Source: Phoronis australis
Taxonomy: Eukaryota > Phoronida > Phoronidae
NCBI GenBank assembly: GCA_002633005.1
Contig: NMRA01000122.1
Span: forward strand, 790,518-854,517
DNA length: 64,000 nt
Direction: 5' to 3'
Shown one piece after another: positions 23,601 to 33,013 of this stretch. The notes beneath the pieces are model-generated. The model did no database searches, was not told the origin of the DNA, and saw only the letters and a program-made list of their open reading frames with translations. How positions within the stretch are numbered: the stretch's first letter is position 1; each line of letters begins with the position of its first letter. A program made the translations under genes and the position numbers.

Positions 23601-23626
23601 TCTTAACTTCCTTCTCACATTCAGCC
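8663..23626 (-). CDS. RNASEH1: ribonuclease H1, seven of about eight exons
   Basis: On the minus strand the exons run 23626-23538, 20658-20344, 19227-19122, 17370-17316, 16228-16144, 12619-12495 and 8755-8663; all junctions are AG/GT and all phases agree. RNase H1 cuts the RNA strand of RNA-DNA hybrids in nucleus and mitochondria. The first exon listed encodes the end of the hybrid-binding domain ([17 protein letters not shown]). The 315-bp exon is a polar Ser/Asn-rich linker. The catalytic domain follows with [42 protein letters not shown] and [16 protein letters not shown], so the D-E-D-D catalytic set and the conserved His are intact. Stop TAG is at 8665-8663. The exon with the start codon and first half of the hybrid-binding domain was not found upstream; the phase requires it to end in two bases, probably of a Trp codon. 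The introns total over 14 kb and are full of mobile DNA. Confidence 0.9.
9000..12240 (+). repeat. array of large related units with GAY-rich tracts in the last RNASEH1 intron
   Basis: Three diverged units recur. A block beginning GACACTTGGCGAAATTAAC is followed by a GAT/GAC-rich tract, then a block around AAATAGGCTACAGTCTTG, then one around CAACAAAGGAACAGCGC, and finally GCGACCTGTAGAGTGCG or a variant (about 11078 and 12205, roughly 1.13 kb apart). In the first unit the GAY-containing module is itself duplicated with a period near 190 bp (9025-9215 and 9215-9400). Reading frames across the tracts give Asp/Glu or hydrophobic strings and are not genes. This is probably a non-autonomous element that multiplied locally. 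Confidence 0.6.
13190..13850 (+). mobile_element. pearl/CvA-like element, 3'-truncated copy
   Basis: It begins with AACGTGGAGCGTTGAAATAC followed by GCCCAC, the same head as the fuller copy at 14683. It continues with core units that each contain a block like GCCACTAGGNGGCRC (about 13281, 13394, 13534, 13639, 13780). The copy loses similarity soon after the last unit and lacks the GGAC microsatellite and 3' end. It lies in an RNASEH1 intron. Confidence 0.55.
14683..15752 (+). mobile_element. pearl/CvA-like non-autonomous element, fuller copy
   Basis: The head has AACGCGGAGCGTTGAAATGC then GCCCACA. The core has imperfect units of about 145-160 bp, each starting near AAAATTGCCACTAGGNGGC (15085, 15229, 15389, 15535). 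A GGAC microsatellite follows (15684-15703), and the tail has TGTGGGCGCATAAAA. ATGCGCCCACA near the left end is the inverse of TGTGGGCGCAT near the right end, so subterminal inverted repeats are present. This plan (head, 1-6 core repeats, tetranucleotide microsatellite, tail) is that of bivalve pearl/CvA elements and Helentron-linked elements. Every core unit carries a CTCF-like motif. Confidence 0.65.
16370..16656 (+). mobile_element. C-terminal tail of a non-LTR retrotransposon
   Basis: The plus-strand frame contains [20 protein letters not shown] about 20 residues in. Many LINE ORF2 proteins end with a Cys/His segment of the form C..C......ETEHLLL.CP.Y...R..L. No reverse transcriptase is visible upstream, so this is a 5'-truncated copy, as is usual for LINEs. 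It lies in an RNASEH1 intron on the opposite strand. Confidence 0.5.
16850..17010 (-). pseudogene. two partial duplicates of an RNASEH1 exon
   Basis: The start of the exon at 16228-16144 (plus-strand text CTGCACAGCTTTACATGCAG) recurs in altered form at about 16859-16880 (CTGCACAGCTTTGTAAGCAA) and 16976-16997 (CACAGCTTTGCAAGCAGCCA). On the minus strand both give AxKAVQ-like residues but run into a stop codon. They look like decayed local exon duplications within the upstream intron. Confidence 0.4.
17505..18985. mobile_element. TA-flanked inverted-repeat DNA element, 1.48 kb
   Basis: The left end reads CCGTATTCGCTGTAATAACC then GCCC. The right end, reversed, reads CCGTATTCGCCGTAATAACC then GCCC. 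Both are flanked directly by TA (17503-17504 and 18986-18987), consistent with a TA target duplication. No transposase is recognisable inside, so it is non-autonomous. A truncated relative with the same right end lies at 51990-52669. It sits in an RNASEH1 intron. Confidence 0.7.
19369..19499 (+). repeat. tandem repeat, three copies of 43 bp
   Basis: The block starting CTATAGACATCAACTCTGGC recurs at 19371, 19414 and 19457 with only one or two differences per copy. It is a small minisatellite within an RNASEH1 intron. Confidence 0.85.
21412..21515 (+). repeat. two-copy tandem duplication of about 56 bp
   Basis: Both copies include CACACAATCACTAACACTGAG or a one-base variant and the phrase CAGTCAACCTATTGTGT or a close variant. 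The second copy is slightly shorter. Confidence 0.65.
21991..22070 (+). repeat. tRNA-like sequence, probable SINE head or tRNA pseudogene
   Basis: TTAGCTCGTCAGCAGAGC (from 21998) resembles an A box and D arm. AGACTGCAACC follows where an anticodon arm would be, and GGTTCAATTTC (22050-22060) resembles a B box. The overall spacing fits a tRNA, and the text is closest in memory to tRNA-Cys. The acceptor stem does not pair well, so this is not an intact tRNA gene. It ends about 40 bp before the Kolobok-like element. Confidence 0.5.
22108..23383 (+). mobile_element. Kolobok-type DNA transposon, internally deleted, with THAP remnant
   Basis: The element is bounded by TTAA on both sides (22104-22107 and 23384-23387) and has terminal inverted repeats of about 270 bp (22108-22380 and 23115-23383), both starting AGGYGRAGGCAACC. 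Inside, the plus strand starts [10 protein letters not shown] at 22375, the first Cys pair of a THAP zinc finger. After frame changes it gives [20 protein letters not shown] and [12 protein letters not shown], the end of a THAP domain. Further on are a Ser-rich linker ([18 protein letters not shown]), a Cys pair in [14 protein letters not shown] and [11 protein letters not shown]-like text. THAP plus TTAA duplication points to Kolobok rather than P element (8 bp) or piggyBac (no THAP). The transposase core is missing, so this copy cannot mobilise itself. It sits 155 bp from an RNASEH1 exon. Confidence 0.8.
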
Positions 23627-25450
23627 CTACAAAAGAAACAGACAGATTTGAGGACAAAACATGCATTAAACTAGTCTTCCATTTATGTAAGATATCCTGA
23701 TTATCTAATTACAATATCACGACAATATCAATCTCTGCTTGCACGCTAGGTACCCACAGACTTCAGTGAGCGTCTTGTTTTTTATCACAAAGACCAGAAA
23801 ACAATGACAACCCTATTAATAGCTAAATGACGGCCACAACTTAATTTAGTTGTTCTCATTTCCAGCAGAGTAGTTTTGAGTCGCGTATAAATTCTCAAGC
23901 CCTTGTTTCTGGAGCTGAGTGCATGTTCGAGTCATCTGTTAAACAATGTAACATGCACTCCACAATTCAAGTGTGGGAACTTATGCGCGTGCACCAATCC
24001 AAAAGAGAACAGTGACAGTCCTACCTAAAATAGTGTACCAGTTTGGCTCTGTTAAGCACCCAGGTCTTTGTTAGGAGCTTAGACCCTTTGTGGTTATAAC
24101 ACACCCGTTGCTTTAAAATTTGATATTCCCCGGGCTCCATGCTCCTGAGAACCAATATTCTCCTGTTTCGATATGTTTTCCCGGCTCATGGTCTCCATAA
24201 CCCGAGATGTTTCATGCCCATAGTCAGCTTTTGCAATGAAATGGGTACACATAAAATTGTGGTCCACAAAATGTTTTCTCTTCATTCACCCCCTCCCCCG
24301 ACAACTTTCACTCCTCGGGTTGTCAGTCGACCACGTTGTAGATTTCTTAGAAGAGATTGGAAAGCGGGCCAATTAGAAACAATGGTAGGTGGTAACGATA
24401 TCGATATAGTCATACAGTTTGCCATAAAAAATATTGCATAACATAATCTTATTATTACAGTCTTTCAAATTTCTTAGTAAAGCAAAAACTCAATTTTAAT
24501 GACCATGCTCACGTATGCGCCTAATGCATAAGCGTTCACTGCTCTACTAAGCGTCTTGCTTAACTTTTGATAGTGTTCCAATAAGCGGCCACAGCTCAGT
24601 CTAGCGCCCACCCATTATTTACATTTAGACTGAATTGATTCTCAAAACTGTAAGCTGCGTTTCAAGTGCTGAACCATATCAGTTTCAAGTCGCAGTGTGT
24701 TACGTTTGCAGTCATGCTGTGACCATCTCCTGCAGTGCATTAAAAACCAATGCATGGTTTGAAATTGACACTTACGCAGTCAATACTTAGTCAAACTCTC
24801 ATTTTACGCAACAACAGATTCATTTTTCAAAAGATCACTTCTTTCTCAATGTTTAGAAGCCAAGTTCTGGCTGTGTTTTGGGTCTCCAAAGGAGAAGCAA
24901 CATGCATGACAGGGTCACATGTTGTTTTTTGGCTGACCTATTTTTCCTGTATGTGGAACATTTTCCATTTCAAGGAAGCAAACTCAGATCGCACGATAAT
25001 GGAAACCCACAAGGAATTACAATTATTTTGAGGCTTTTCATTTCATGGATAACTAATTATAGTATATAAAAACAGCATAAGTCACACAAATTATTTGTTG
25101 TGAAATTTTCACTGAATTGTTCCCGGGCATCAACAGGCCATTTGGAAAGGGCAACGTTTCACGGATTATTTCGGTTTGATGTTTTTCAATCGTTGGCATT
25201 GCAAAATATGGACTGCGATCAAATGGATGTTGTTTGCATCTTTGCACTTATAACGACTTTGACGATAATCCTATAGCAGGTCAGTCCTAGAAAAGTCGGT
25301 AGTATTTTTTCAACGAATATGTTGTTCTATTTCAAGTTGCATACTTAGCTACTTGAAAGTACGGGTCGGTTAGAGAGCATTGGTTCAACTTTCACATCAG
25401 CAACTAGCCTTGTTGCAAATTCCTTGAACTCGAAATCACGAAAGAATGTA
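23627..25450. other. upstream flank of the first recognised RNASEH1 exon; no gene seen
   Basis: The missing RNASEH1 first exon should be on the minus strand here or further upstream. I looked for a YAVRxGRxxGIYxTW-like reading ending in two bases before a GT donor and did not find one. Confidence 0.35.
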
Positions 25451-25736
25451 GACTACTATAGAACAGTATATCTAAAATTAAAACCCTTATGGAACCTCGG
25501 GAAGCATGACATTGCAACATGGGTCTCCGGTGCATTTCAGTGACGATTGAGAACAATAGTAATGCCGTACACTTAGTACATGCATGTAATACAGACTACT
25601 ATAGAACAGTATATCTAAAATTAAAACCCTTATGCAACCTCGGGAAGCATGACATTGCAACATGGGTCTCCGGTGCATTTCAATGACGATTGAGAACAAT
25701 TGTAATGCCGTACACTTAGTACATGCATGTAATACA
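25451..25736 (+). repeat. tandem duplication, two copies of 143 bp
   Basis: GACTACTATAGAACAGTATA occurs at 25451 and 25594. The following sequence through CATGCATGTAATACA is repeated with only a few mismatches, so the duplication is recent. Confidence 0.9.
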
Positions 25737-26762
25737 TTAATTATGTCGAATTTGAATCATGTCCAAAGCAGGTCACTCCAGTTGACTTTTTTGAATAACC
25801 GAAGAATTTATTGCAGAGTAATTCAATACAGTCCTTGGTCACCAACCTTCATGTGTTACCTGCTAATAAAGAAAAGTTAAGAACTTTACACGATTGCTAA
25901 GACTCAAGTCTTTAACAAACTTTTGCACGCTTTTCCAGTGGCCTAGTTACGTGATCTCGATTGAAATAGAAAAGTTCAAAATAATGCACCAGCTTCAGAC
26001 AAAATAAAAGCGAAGGCATTGCTTTTCTTTATATTTTTCGAGTTGAATGGGATAGCAATAACACTACTTGTAATTCTTTGATTAAAATTAAGTTGCCAAC
26101 AATAAAAGTTGGGAAAATAAAATCTCTGTGCTTGTATTGTCACGTGCATTTGTTCCACTGATGAATAAGTTATAGTCTAGTAGACTGACACTAGAAGAAC
26201 GCAGCAAGATCGGTTAAACCTGCCGCAAAGTTCTAGTCCTTGAAAAGCTGTAATGTTGTGTTATTTTATTGCCAATTTTCAACCACAATACAGTCCATCT
26301 GTCATTTTTGTTTACTACGGTTTGGCTTCAGTAGTTTTTAGCCAATTCTGGTGCATTTTGTAACCATATTTTTCAAGTGACCCACATTCGACACAATTTC
26401 CACCGCCTGTGTAATATTCGCAGAAATCAATCGAACTATGAGTATATTCGTAAAGAATATAAGATTTTCTACAAAATCAGTACAAATTGAATGTTTAAAT
26501 TGCTAGAATAAACATAATTGCACTAAAAAAATTTTGTTGCACTCAGTCACTCGAATTCCGACGTAACGTCAATTTTGCAACTTAAAATTTTGGAGTAGTT
26601 AATGCCGTAGGTCTAGGCATAGTCTAAACATTTTTGATGACCTAAAAATCAAGTTTAGCACGAAAAAAAGGTGGAAAATTCTTGCGTCGAGGAATTTTTT
26701 AATGAAAGTTGGCGTGGTAGCAATTAAACTGCGACCAGCCAATTTTCATTGCATCGAGGGCA
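25737..26762. other. no gene recognised
   Basis: AT-rich sequence without convincing exons or repeats. Confidence 0.3.
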
Positions 26763-26990
26763 CTAGTCAGATATAATGGACCCTGACTTAGAGAACCAGT
26801 TTCATCCACACCCGTTATTCAGTGATCGCCTGGCTCTCTAAATCAGGGTCCATTAATTATATCAGACTAGCGCTGACGTGTTGCTAGCCACAACAAGAGG
26901 CAGCAGCTTGGTACTGGTTGGATATGGCAGCCACTGACTGAGAACCAGGTAATCACTGAATAACGGACCTGTTATTCAGTGGATGAAACA
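26763..26990. repeat. nested inverted repeats (foldback)
   Basis: Arms at 26763-26799 and 26830-26870 share GGACCCTGAYTTAGAGARCC in opposite orientation and can fold into a long stem. The block between and beside them (TTCATCCACACCCGTTATTC) recurs inverted at about 26950-26990 as CACTGAATAACGG and GTTATTCAGTGGATGAAAC. It directly precedes the satellite region. Confidence 0.7.
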
Positions 26991-27339
26991 GAAGCGTGTT
27001 TAATAGAGTGAGCACCCGTGAGCGATTTGAGCGCCCTCGTCCTGAACAGCTGTGTTCACGTTAGCGCTCGCTCGCGCTTGCGAACAACCTCGAGAGCATG
27101 TTCGCTTAGATTTCCAAGATGGCGTCCTGCGAAGGCTTCACGTCTGTAACATATGAACCCATTATGGTTCTGCAACACGAAAACTAACCTCAAAAGTTGA
27201 CCGACTCCTCCAAAACTGCCACTTTAATTCATACATGTCAGAATGTTTAGTTGTACCCAGCTAATCCCAACTTATCTCAACTTATCCTGTCATCACCACT
27301 GATGCAAGCCTGTTGCTGACATGTTTGTTATCAAACTGC

Positions 27340-29580
27340 CCCTGCAGGTAGCGCAGTGATTAGTGGGAATAGTTGAATTAGTTGATATGCGTGATCCGTG
27401 TCTCTAACATTGAGCTTGTGGATGACATCATGTAAGTTAGCCCCCTGTCCACAGGTGACGCACTGATTAGTAGGAATCGTTGAATTAGTTGAATCCAACT
27501 AATCCCAAGTGAACTCAACCTATTCAGCACTGAGCTATTCAACTAATTCAACCAATTGTAGCGCCATCTAAAGTATCACTGACAATGTGAGACAGAAAGA
27601 CCCGAGTCACTGACTTGCCTGCAGGTGGCGCAACAATTAGTGGGAATAGTTGAATTAGTTGAAATGCTTGTTTGGAGTCTCTAAAATCGTGATCCTGATG
27701 ATGACGTTATGTACGTTATCTACCTGCCCACAGGTGGCGCAGCCATTAGTAGTATTTGAATTAGTTGAAATGCATTTTCTACTTGATCTACCTAACCGTG
27801 TTTCCATGTTCTGTGTCTGTCAAGTTGAGAGCCTTTTGCTGATGTCATGATTGTTATCAGTCTGTTCCTGTAGGTGGCGCAACGATTAGTGGGAATAGTT
27901 GAATTAGTTGAAATGCATGTTCTGTATCTGTCAAGTTGAGAGCCTTTTGCTGATGTCATGGTTGTTATCAGTCTGTTCCTGTAGGTGGCGCAACGATTAG
28001 TGGGAATAGTTGAAATGCGTGTTCTGTGTCTGATGAGCCTTTTGCCAACGCCATGTGCTTTATCTGTCTGCCTGCAGGTGGCATAGCGATTAGTGGGAAT
28101 AGTTGAATTAGTTGAAATGTGGGTTCTGCGTTTCTCAAGCTGTGAGCCTGTAGCTGACATAATGTTTGTTATCAGACTATCCCTGCAGGTGGCGCAGCGA
28201 TTAGTGGGAATAGTTGAATAAGTTGAAATGCTTGTTCTGTGTCTCTCACTTTGTTAGCCTGGTGAGCCTTTTGCTAATGTCATGATTGTTATCAGTCTTT
28301 TCCTGTAGGTGGCACAGCGATTAGTGGGAATAGTTGAATTAGTTGAAATGCGTGTGTGGAGTCTCTAAAATGGTGACCCCATTGATTATGTCATGAACTT
28401 TATCTACCTGCTCTACTTGATCTACCTAATTTTATCTACCCGTTATTTAGTGGGTCATCCCCGTAGGTGGCGTTATAGCGATTAGTGGGAATAGTTGAAT
28501 TAGTTAAAATGTGGGGGAGTATTTGAATTAGTTGAAATCCGTTTTCTACTTGATCTACCTAACCGTGTTTCCATGTTCTGTGTCTGTCAAGTTGAGAGCC
28601 TGTAGCTGATGTCATGATTGTTATCAGCCTGTTCCTGTAGGTGGCGCAGCGATTAGTGGGAATAGTTGAAATGCGTGTTCTGTGTCTCTCACTTTGTGAG
28701 CCATTTCCTGGCGTTATGTACTTTTTCAATCTGCCTGTAGGTGGCGTAGCGATTAGTGGGAATAGTTGAATTAGTTGAAATGTGTGTTCTCTGTCTCTCA
28801 ATTTGTGGGCCTGTTGCTGACTTCATGTTTGCTATCAGGTGTGCCTGCAGGTGGCATAGCGATTAGTGGGAATAGTTGAATTAGTTGAACTGCGTGTTTG
28901 GAGTTTCTGAACTTGTGAGCCAGTTGATGATGTCATGTACGTTCTCTGTCCCTGCAGGTGGCGCAGTGATTAGTGGGAATAGTTGAATTACTTGGAATGC
29001 CTCTTCTGTGTCTCTTAAGTTGTGAGCCTTTTGCTAATGTCATGATTGTTATCAGTCTTTTCCTGTAGGTGGCACAGCGATTAGTGGGAATAGTTAAAAT
29101 GCGTGTGTGGAGTCTCTAAAATGGTGACCCCATTGATTATGTCATGAACTTTATCTACCTGCTCTACTTGATCTACCTAATTTTATCTACCCGTTATTTA
29201 GTGGGTCATCCCCGTAGGTGGCGTTATATGTCTACCTTCAGGTGGCATATTGATTAATGGAATAGTTGAATTAATTGAAATGCATGTTTGGAGTCTCTAA
29301 AATCGTGATCCTGATGATGACGTCATGTACGTTATCTACCTGCCCACAGGTGGCGCAGCCATTAGTAGGAGTATTTGAATTAGTTGAAATGCGTTTTCTA
29401 CTTGATCTACCTAACCGTATTTCTCAAGTTGTGAGTCGGTTGCTGACGTCATATAAATTACGAACCAGCCCCCAGATGGCGCGGTTATTAGCACGTATAG
29501 TTGAATTAGTTGAAATGCGTTTCTTGCGTCTCTAAAGTTGAGAACCTCTATCTGACGTCTTTATCTGTATGTGGCGTAGA
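27340..29580 (+). repeat. satellite of about 19 units (~112 bp) with CTCF-like core
   Basis: A conserved half (CCTGCAGGTGGCGCAGCGAT then TAGTGGGAATAGTTGAATTA) alternates with a more variable half that ends near a TGAYGTCATG-like block. Core copies lie near 27345, 27455, 27620, 27730, 27868, 27983, 28075, 28185, 28308, 28462, 28640, 28738, 28848, 28955, 29068, 29215, 29237, 29347 and 29472. Spacing is mostly 95-125 bp with some longer composite units. All cores are on the plus strand. Open frames across it simply read the repeat and are not genes. Confidence 0.9.
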
Positions 29581-30171
29581 GGTAGCTTGAAATATATGAA
29601 TTTGCTGAAAACTTAATACTGGCATCTTAAATACAATTTACCTGTGAATGAAGTCACCATTTCATCTTTCTTTGCATTAACATGCTTTAGTGCCTCCTAT
29701 ATCCAGTATTTATAAGAGTAAGTGAAAAAGTAACATAGGGGGCGCTGCAATTAGTTGAACTACAGCTTTCAATTAATCGATTAGTAGGTCCCTACCAAAG
29801 ATTCTGACATGACTCCTTAAATTGCGGGTCGCTGTAGCGAGGAACAGTTTCCTCGACGTAATTTTCGATTCTTGTTCCAAAGCCTTCACGGTTGTTGTCT
29901 TGGGCTGCCAATATTAATAATAATTGGCAAAGATTAATCATATTTATCACTCAGTACGCCATAGGAAGGACTGTTAGTGTTAAGCTCATCGGCTAAGACG
30001 TTCAACACAATCTGCTTCAGAGTCGCCATACTGGATCGCACAGTGAGTGCTCACAGCTGTTCAGGAGCTGTTCCTTGTGTTCACGAGTACACGCTAGCAG
30101 GCGCTCACTCTGTTGAACACGCTTCAGGTTCTTTAAAGTCAGGGACTGCTATATCCGACCATTGGTAGCAT

Positions 30172-30389
30172 GCGCGCACCCAGCCTAAAATANNNGGGGG
30201 GCTCGAATTTCTCGTTATGCGGACCTTTTGCTGAAGAAAATCTATGAGGACTAAAAATGGCCTACAACTTCTGCATCTGCGCCGAATTCCTGTGGACTTA
30301 GTGGACTTTTGTCTCGTTTGCACGGACTTTTTGTTACGCTGAGACGGACCTTTTTGCTCGTTCAAGCCCCCCCTGGGTGCGCCCATGAG
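30172..30389. mobile_element. MITE-like element, about 220 bp
   Basis: The left end has GCGCACCCAGCCTAAAATA and, after three N, GGGGGGCTCGAA. The right end, reversed, has GGGCGCACCCAGGGGGGGCT then TGAA. A related element at 51538-51795 shares GCGGACCTTTT-like blocks and the same two ends. No coding sequence is present. Confidence 0.65.
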
Positions 30390-32970
30390 TAGGGTGAGCA
30401 AACCAATATGGCGGAAATTCAGCAAGAGCGAAATTTTGACATTTTTCATGATTTTCACAAGGTCATATCTGTTGGGATACTAAATGACATGAAACAAAAA
30501 GTGTGCCAGCAAAATATTTGAACTTTCCCCTTTCTATTAATATCCATCAAAACAAATTGGGGTGATGATGAATATTTGAAAAATAAAAGTAATGCAAGCA
30601 TTTCACAAATTTTTCACTCACTGCTAAATTTTTGTGACCTTAAGTGGGGATCAGACTTTTTGCTGCTGACCATTTCTGAGCCCATTTTTCAGGGTCTAAA
30701 TTTTAAATAACTCCAGAACCGTCCAACGGATTTCAAAAATTTCAAAAGTACTACAAATGGCAGGTCAATATCTATAATTGAAACCATGTTCATGTGTTTC
30801 TGATAAAATTGGCATTTTGGTCTGCTCACCTTACCATTGCCATTGCAGTGCCACCTGCAAGTGCAAATGCTGGCGCTGCTCACAAGTCAACAGAGATATA
30901 CTAGTGTAACTTGTTTGAGGCCTGCTATATAATGCAGAGCCTAAAACTAACCAAGTTTCATATATGCCTGGATTTCTCCCTTTTCCAACAGCATAGAAAG
31001 GCATCCTATACAAAATAAATGACCAGGCTAATGACAACAATCTTCTCGTGCATGTGAAGTTTTCGAAAAGCAAGACTGACATTCAGGTTCGCTACGTGTG
31101 CTCTAGATGGCGCAACATCACAGCGCCACCTATACTGCGATAGAGTGTAGTGTTAATTGATATCGACTTTCGTTAAAATTGCCAATCACATTCCTTTTAA
31201 CGTAAATAGTTGCTGAAATAAAGATTTTAGAGTAAATTAAAGTTTTACTATTTGAATTTTATTTACAAAATAAAAACACGACTTGCGAGAATTTAAACGT
31301 GAAATCCTCCTTTTCTATCGCCGCCATTGCCGAGGTTTGTAGACCGAACTCTCGATTCGAAGAAATCCCGTATAGTTATGCAATTTTGTAGTATTGAAAT
31401 TAATAAATAATTTTAAAACCTTGTCATTGAGCTCTTTTATAGCCGTTTTCATTTCTAAAATTAAGTAGATGCTGATTTTAAATAAAGGTATTAATGGATA
31501 AAGTACTGTGGGTTCTAAATGAGATCAAAAACACATTTGGCAGTCTGACTTGAAGCACTAAGCGTTTCTGGACGTTCGCACGTTTTTGTTCTTGCGTTGT
31601 GATCCAATTCTATACCCTCACCTCAACCGAGTTTATGTTGTGTGTACCATTCCGTTGTTACCGTGACAGCCCTCCTTTCAAGATGGGGAGGAATGTCGAG
31701 TAAACGGACCGGTCGGACCCCTCTTAATCTTAAAATGGCTGTCACTGAGTAACCGCAAAATCTGATGTTCTGTGAAAACTGGTATCCCGTATGCCATTTT
31801 GAAGAGGAATCCGTTTACTAATCTTTTATCAGTGATGCCGGAGATCTCTGGCAGTAGCCAAGACCAACAATGTCAGTGAGGAATTCTTGGAATTTGTTCA
31901 GTCATGAGCCTCATGATGAGGGTTTTTGACGGTGTTGTCCCTCTAAAGTAAAACAGTTTCGGAATTGGGTCCTTATGCACCAACGAAAACTTTATTGGTG
32001 CCAGTCAGTGACGTGTGGTGCAGCCCTAAAAGCGATCCTACATTAATGGTGTAATGACCTGATATAACGACAACGTGCCCGAATTTTGAAAACCAGTTAT
32101 CTCCACTGAATAATGGGCATCAAACTTTCTCGAAATATGGGCTAGTTATATTAGACTGTAATAGGTCTCGGCCTGCATTCTGCATTATATGACCAGTGCC
32201 CATGTCTGTATATATACTCGGGAACCCAATGGTCGTCCGCCTAAGCATAAAACCGACTTGCTGTTGTACTCACCGAATTATTCCACTTCAAAGTTATGAT
32301 CTGAATAGGATTCGATTTAACTCTCACAGATATACCGCATTCATCGATTCGGAAGTTTTCTTTAATTTGTGCCGAGTTATTTCAAATGTGCACTGCCTTC
32401 GGCAGCCATTTTATTGTGACACCTAAGGTCGTCATATGCTGCCCCCTTTTGTAAAAACTGAGAAACATGCAGAAAAAGGCCAACGAAGTAATGAAAATTG
32501 CAACAGCCTGTTTTTATTGACATAAACTCGATTTGAAGCTTTGATGTTGAGCTCTGCACTGTGGTTTCCAATAAAAGCCAATTGGACAACATTTCAATGC
32601 AGTTTAATGGTGAATGCGTGAGGCAAAAATGTTAAGAACCCAGCGTATCGCATTTGTCTGCGGATTTTTCCTTTGGCCTTCTAGATTCTACTAGTGCCTG
32701 GGACAAACAGATACATTGCATAAACAAACCCTGGATCATGTTTTGTGTCCCGTCGGAAGAAAATTTAAATTCGAAAACATCTTCTGAAAACGCACAAAAA
32801 AGTGTATTAGTAAAAACTACTGATTTTTAAGTGGTTTTAAAAAATAATCGGTAAACTCACCGATTTTTGTCTCATTACTTTGATACGTGTCTCATCCGAT
32901 AAGTTAGTACCTAACGTGCAGACGAGCACTCCAAATTGGAACGCTAAGTCCCGCGTGGTTGCGCTGCACG
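30390..32970. other. no gene recognised between the MITE and the RPS7 promoter region
   Basis: AT-rich sequence. It includes a short inverted pair (ATGGCGCAAC/CAGCGCCACC, 31108-31130) and a GC-richer patch at 31315-31335 with ATTGCCG and CGCCGCCAT. That patch could be a promoter or minus-strand first exon, but nothing connects to it. Confidence 0.3.
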
Positions 32971-33013
32971 CGAAACAAGATGGCGGACGACCTTTGGAGC
33001 CTGACGACAATAG
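32970..33013 (+). promoter_or_regulatory. candidate RPS7 promoter/non-coding first exon with YY1-like site
   Basis: AAGATGGCGG at 32977-32986 matches the core of the YY1 motif seen at many ribosomal protein promoters. The sequence up to AATAG at 33013 is followed by GTAACC, a usable donor. RPS7 must have an upstream non-coding exon, because its start codon follows directly on a splice acceptor. This is the best candidate I see; no clear 5'-TOP tract is visible. Confidence 0.3.

Noticed and set aside
27792-28160. Minus-strand open frames in the satellite encoding repeated STIPTNRCATYRNR-like peptides
   Set aside because: They simply read the approximately 112-bp repeat unit; frames break whenever unit length is not a multiple of three, and there is no start, splice or family support.
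27340-29580. CRISPR-like repeat-spacer array
   Set aside because: The units are imperfect and about 112 bp long, the variable halves are related to one another, and the genome is eukaryotic; this is a satellite.
29940-30032. Minus-strand MATLKQIVLNVLADELN-like start
   Set aside because: Only about 31 codons, no convincing partner exon, and it overlaps the inverted border of the satellite unit.
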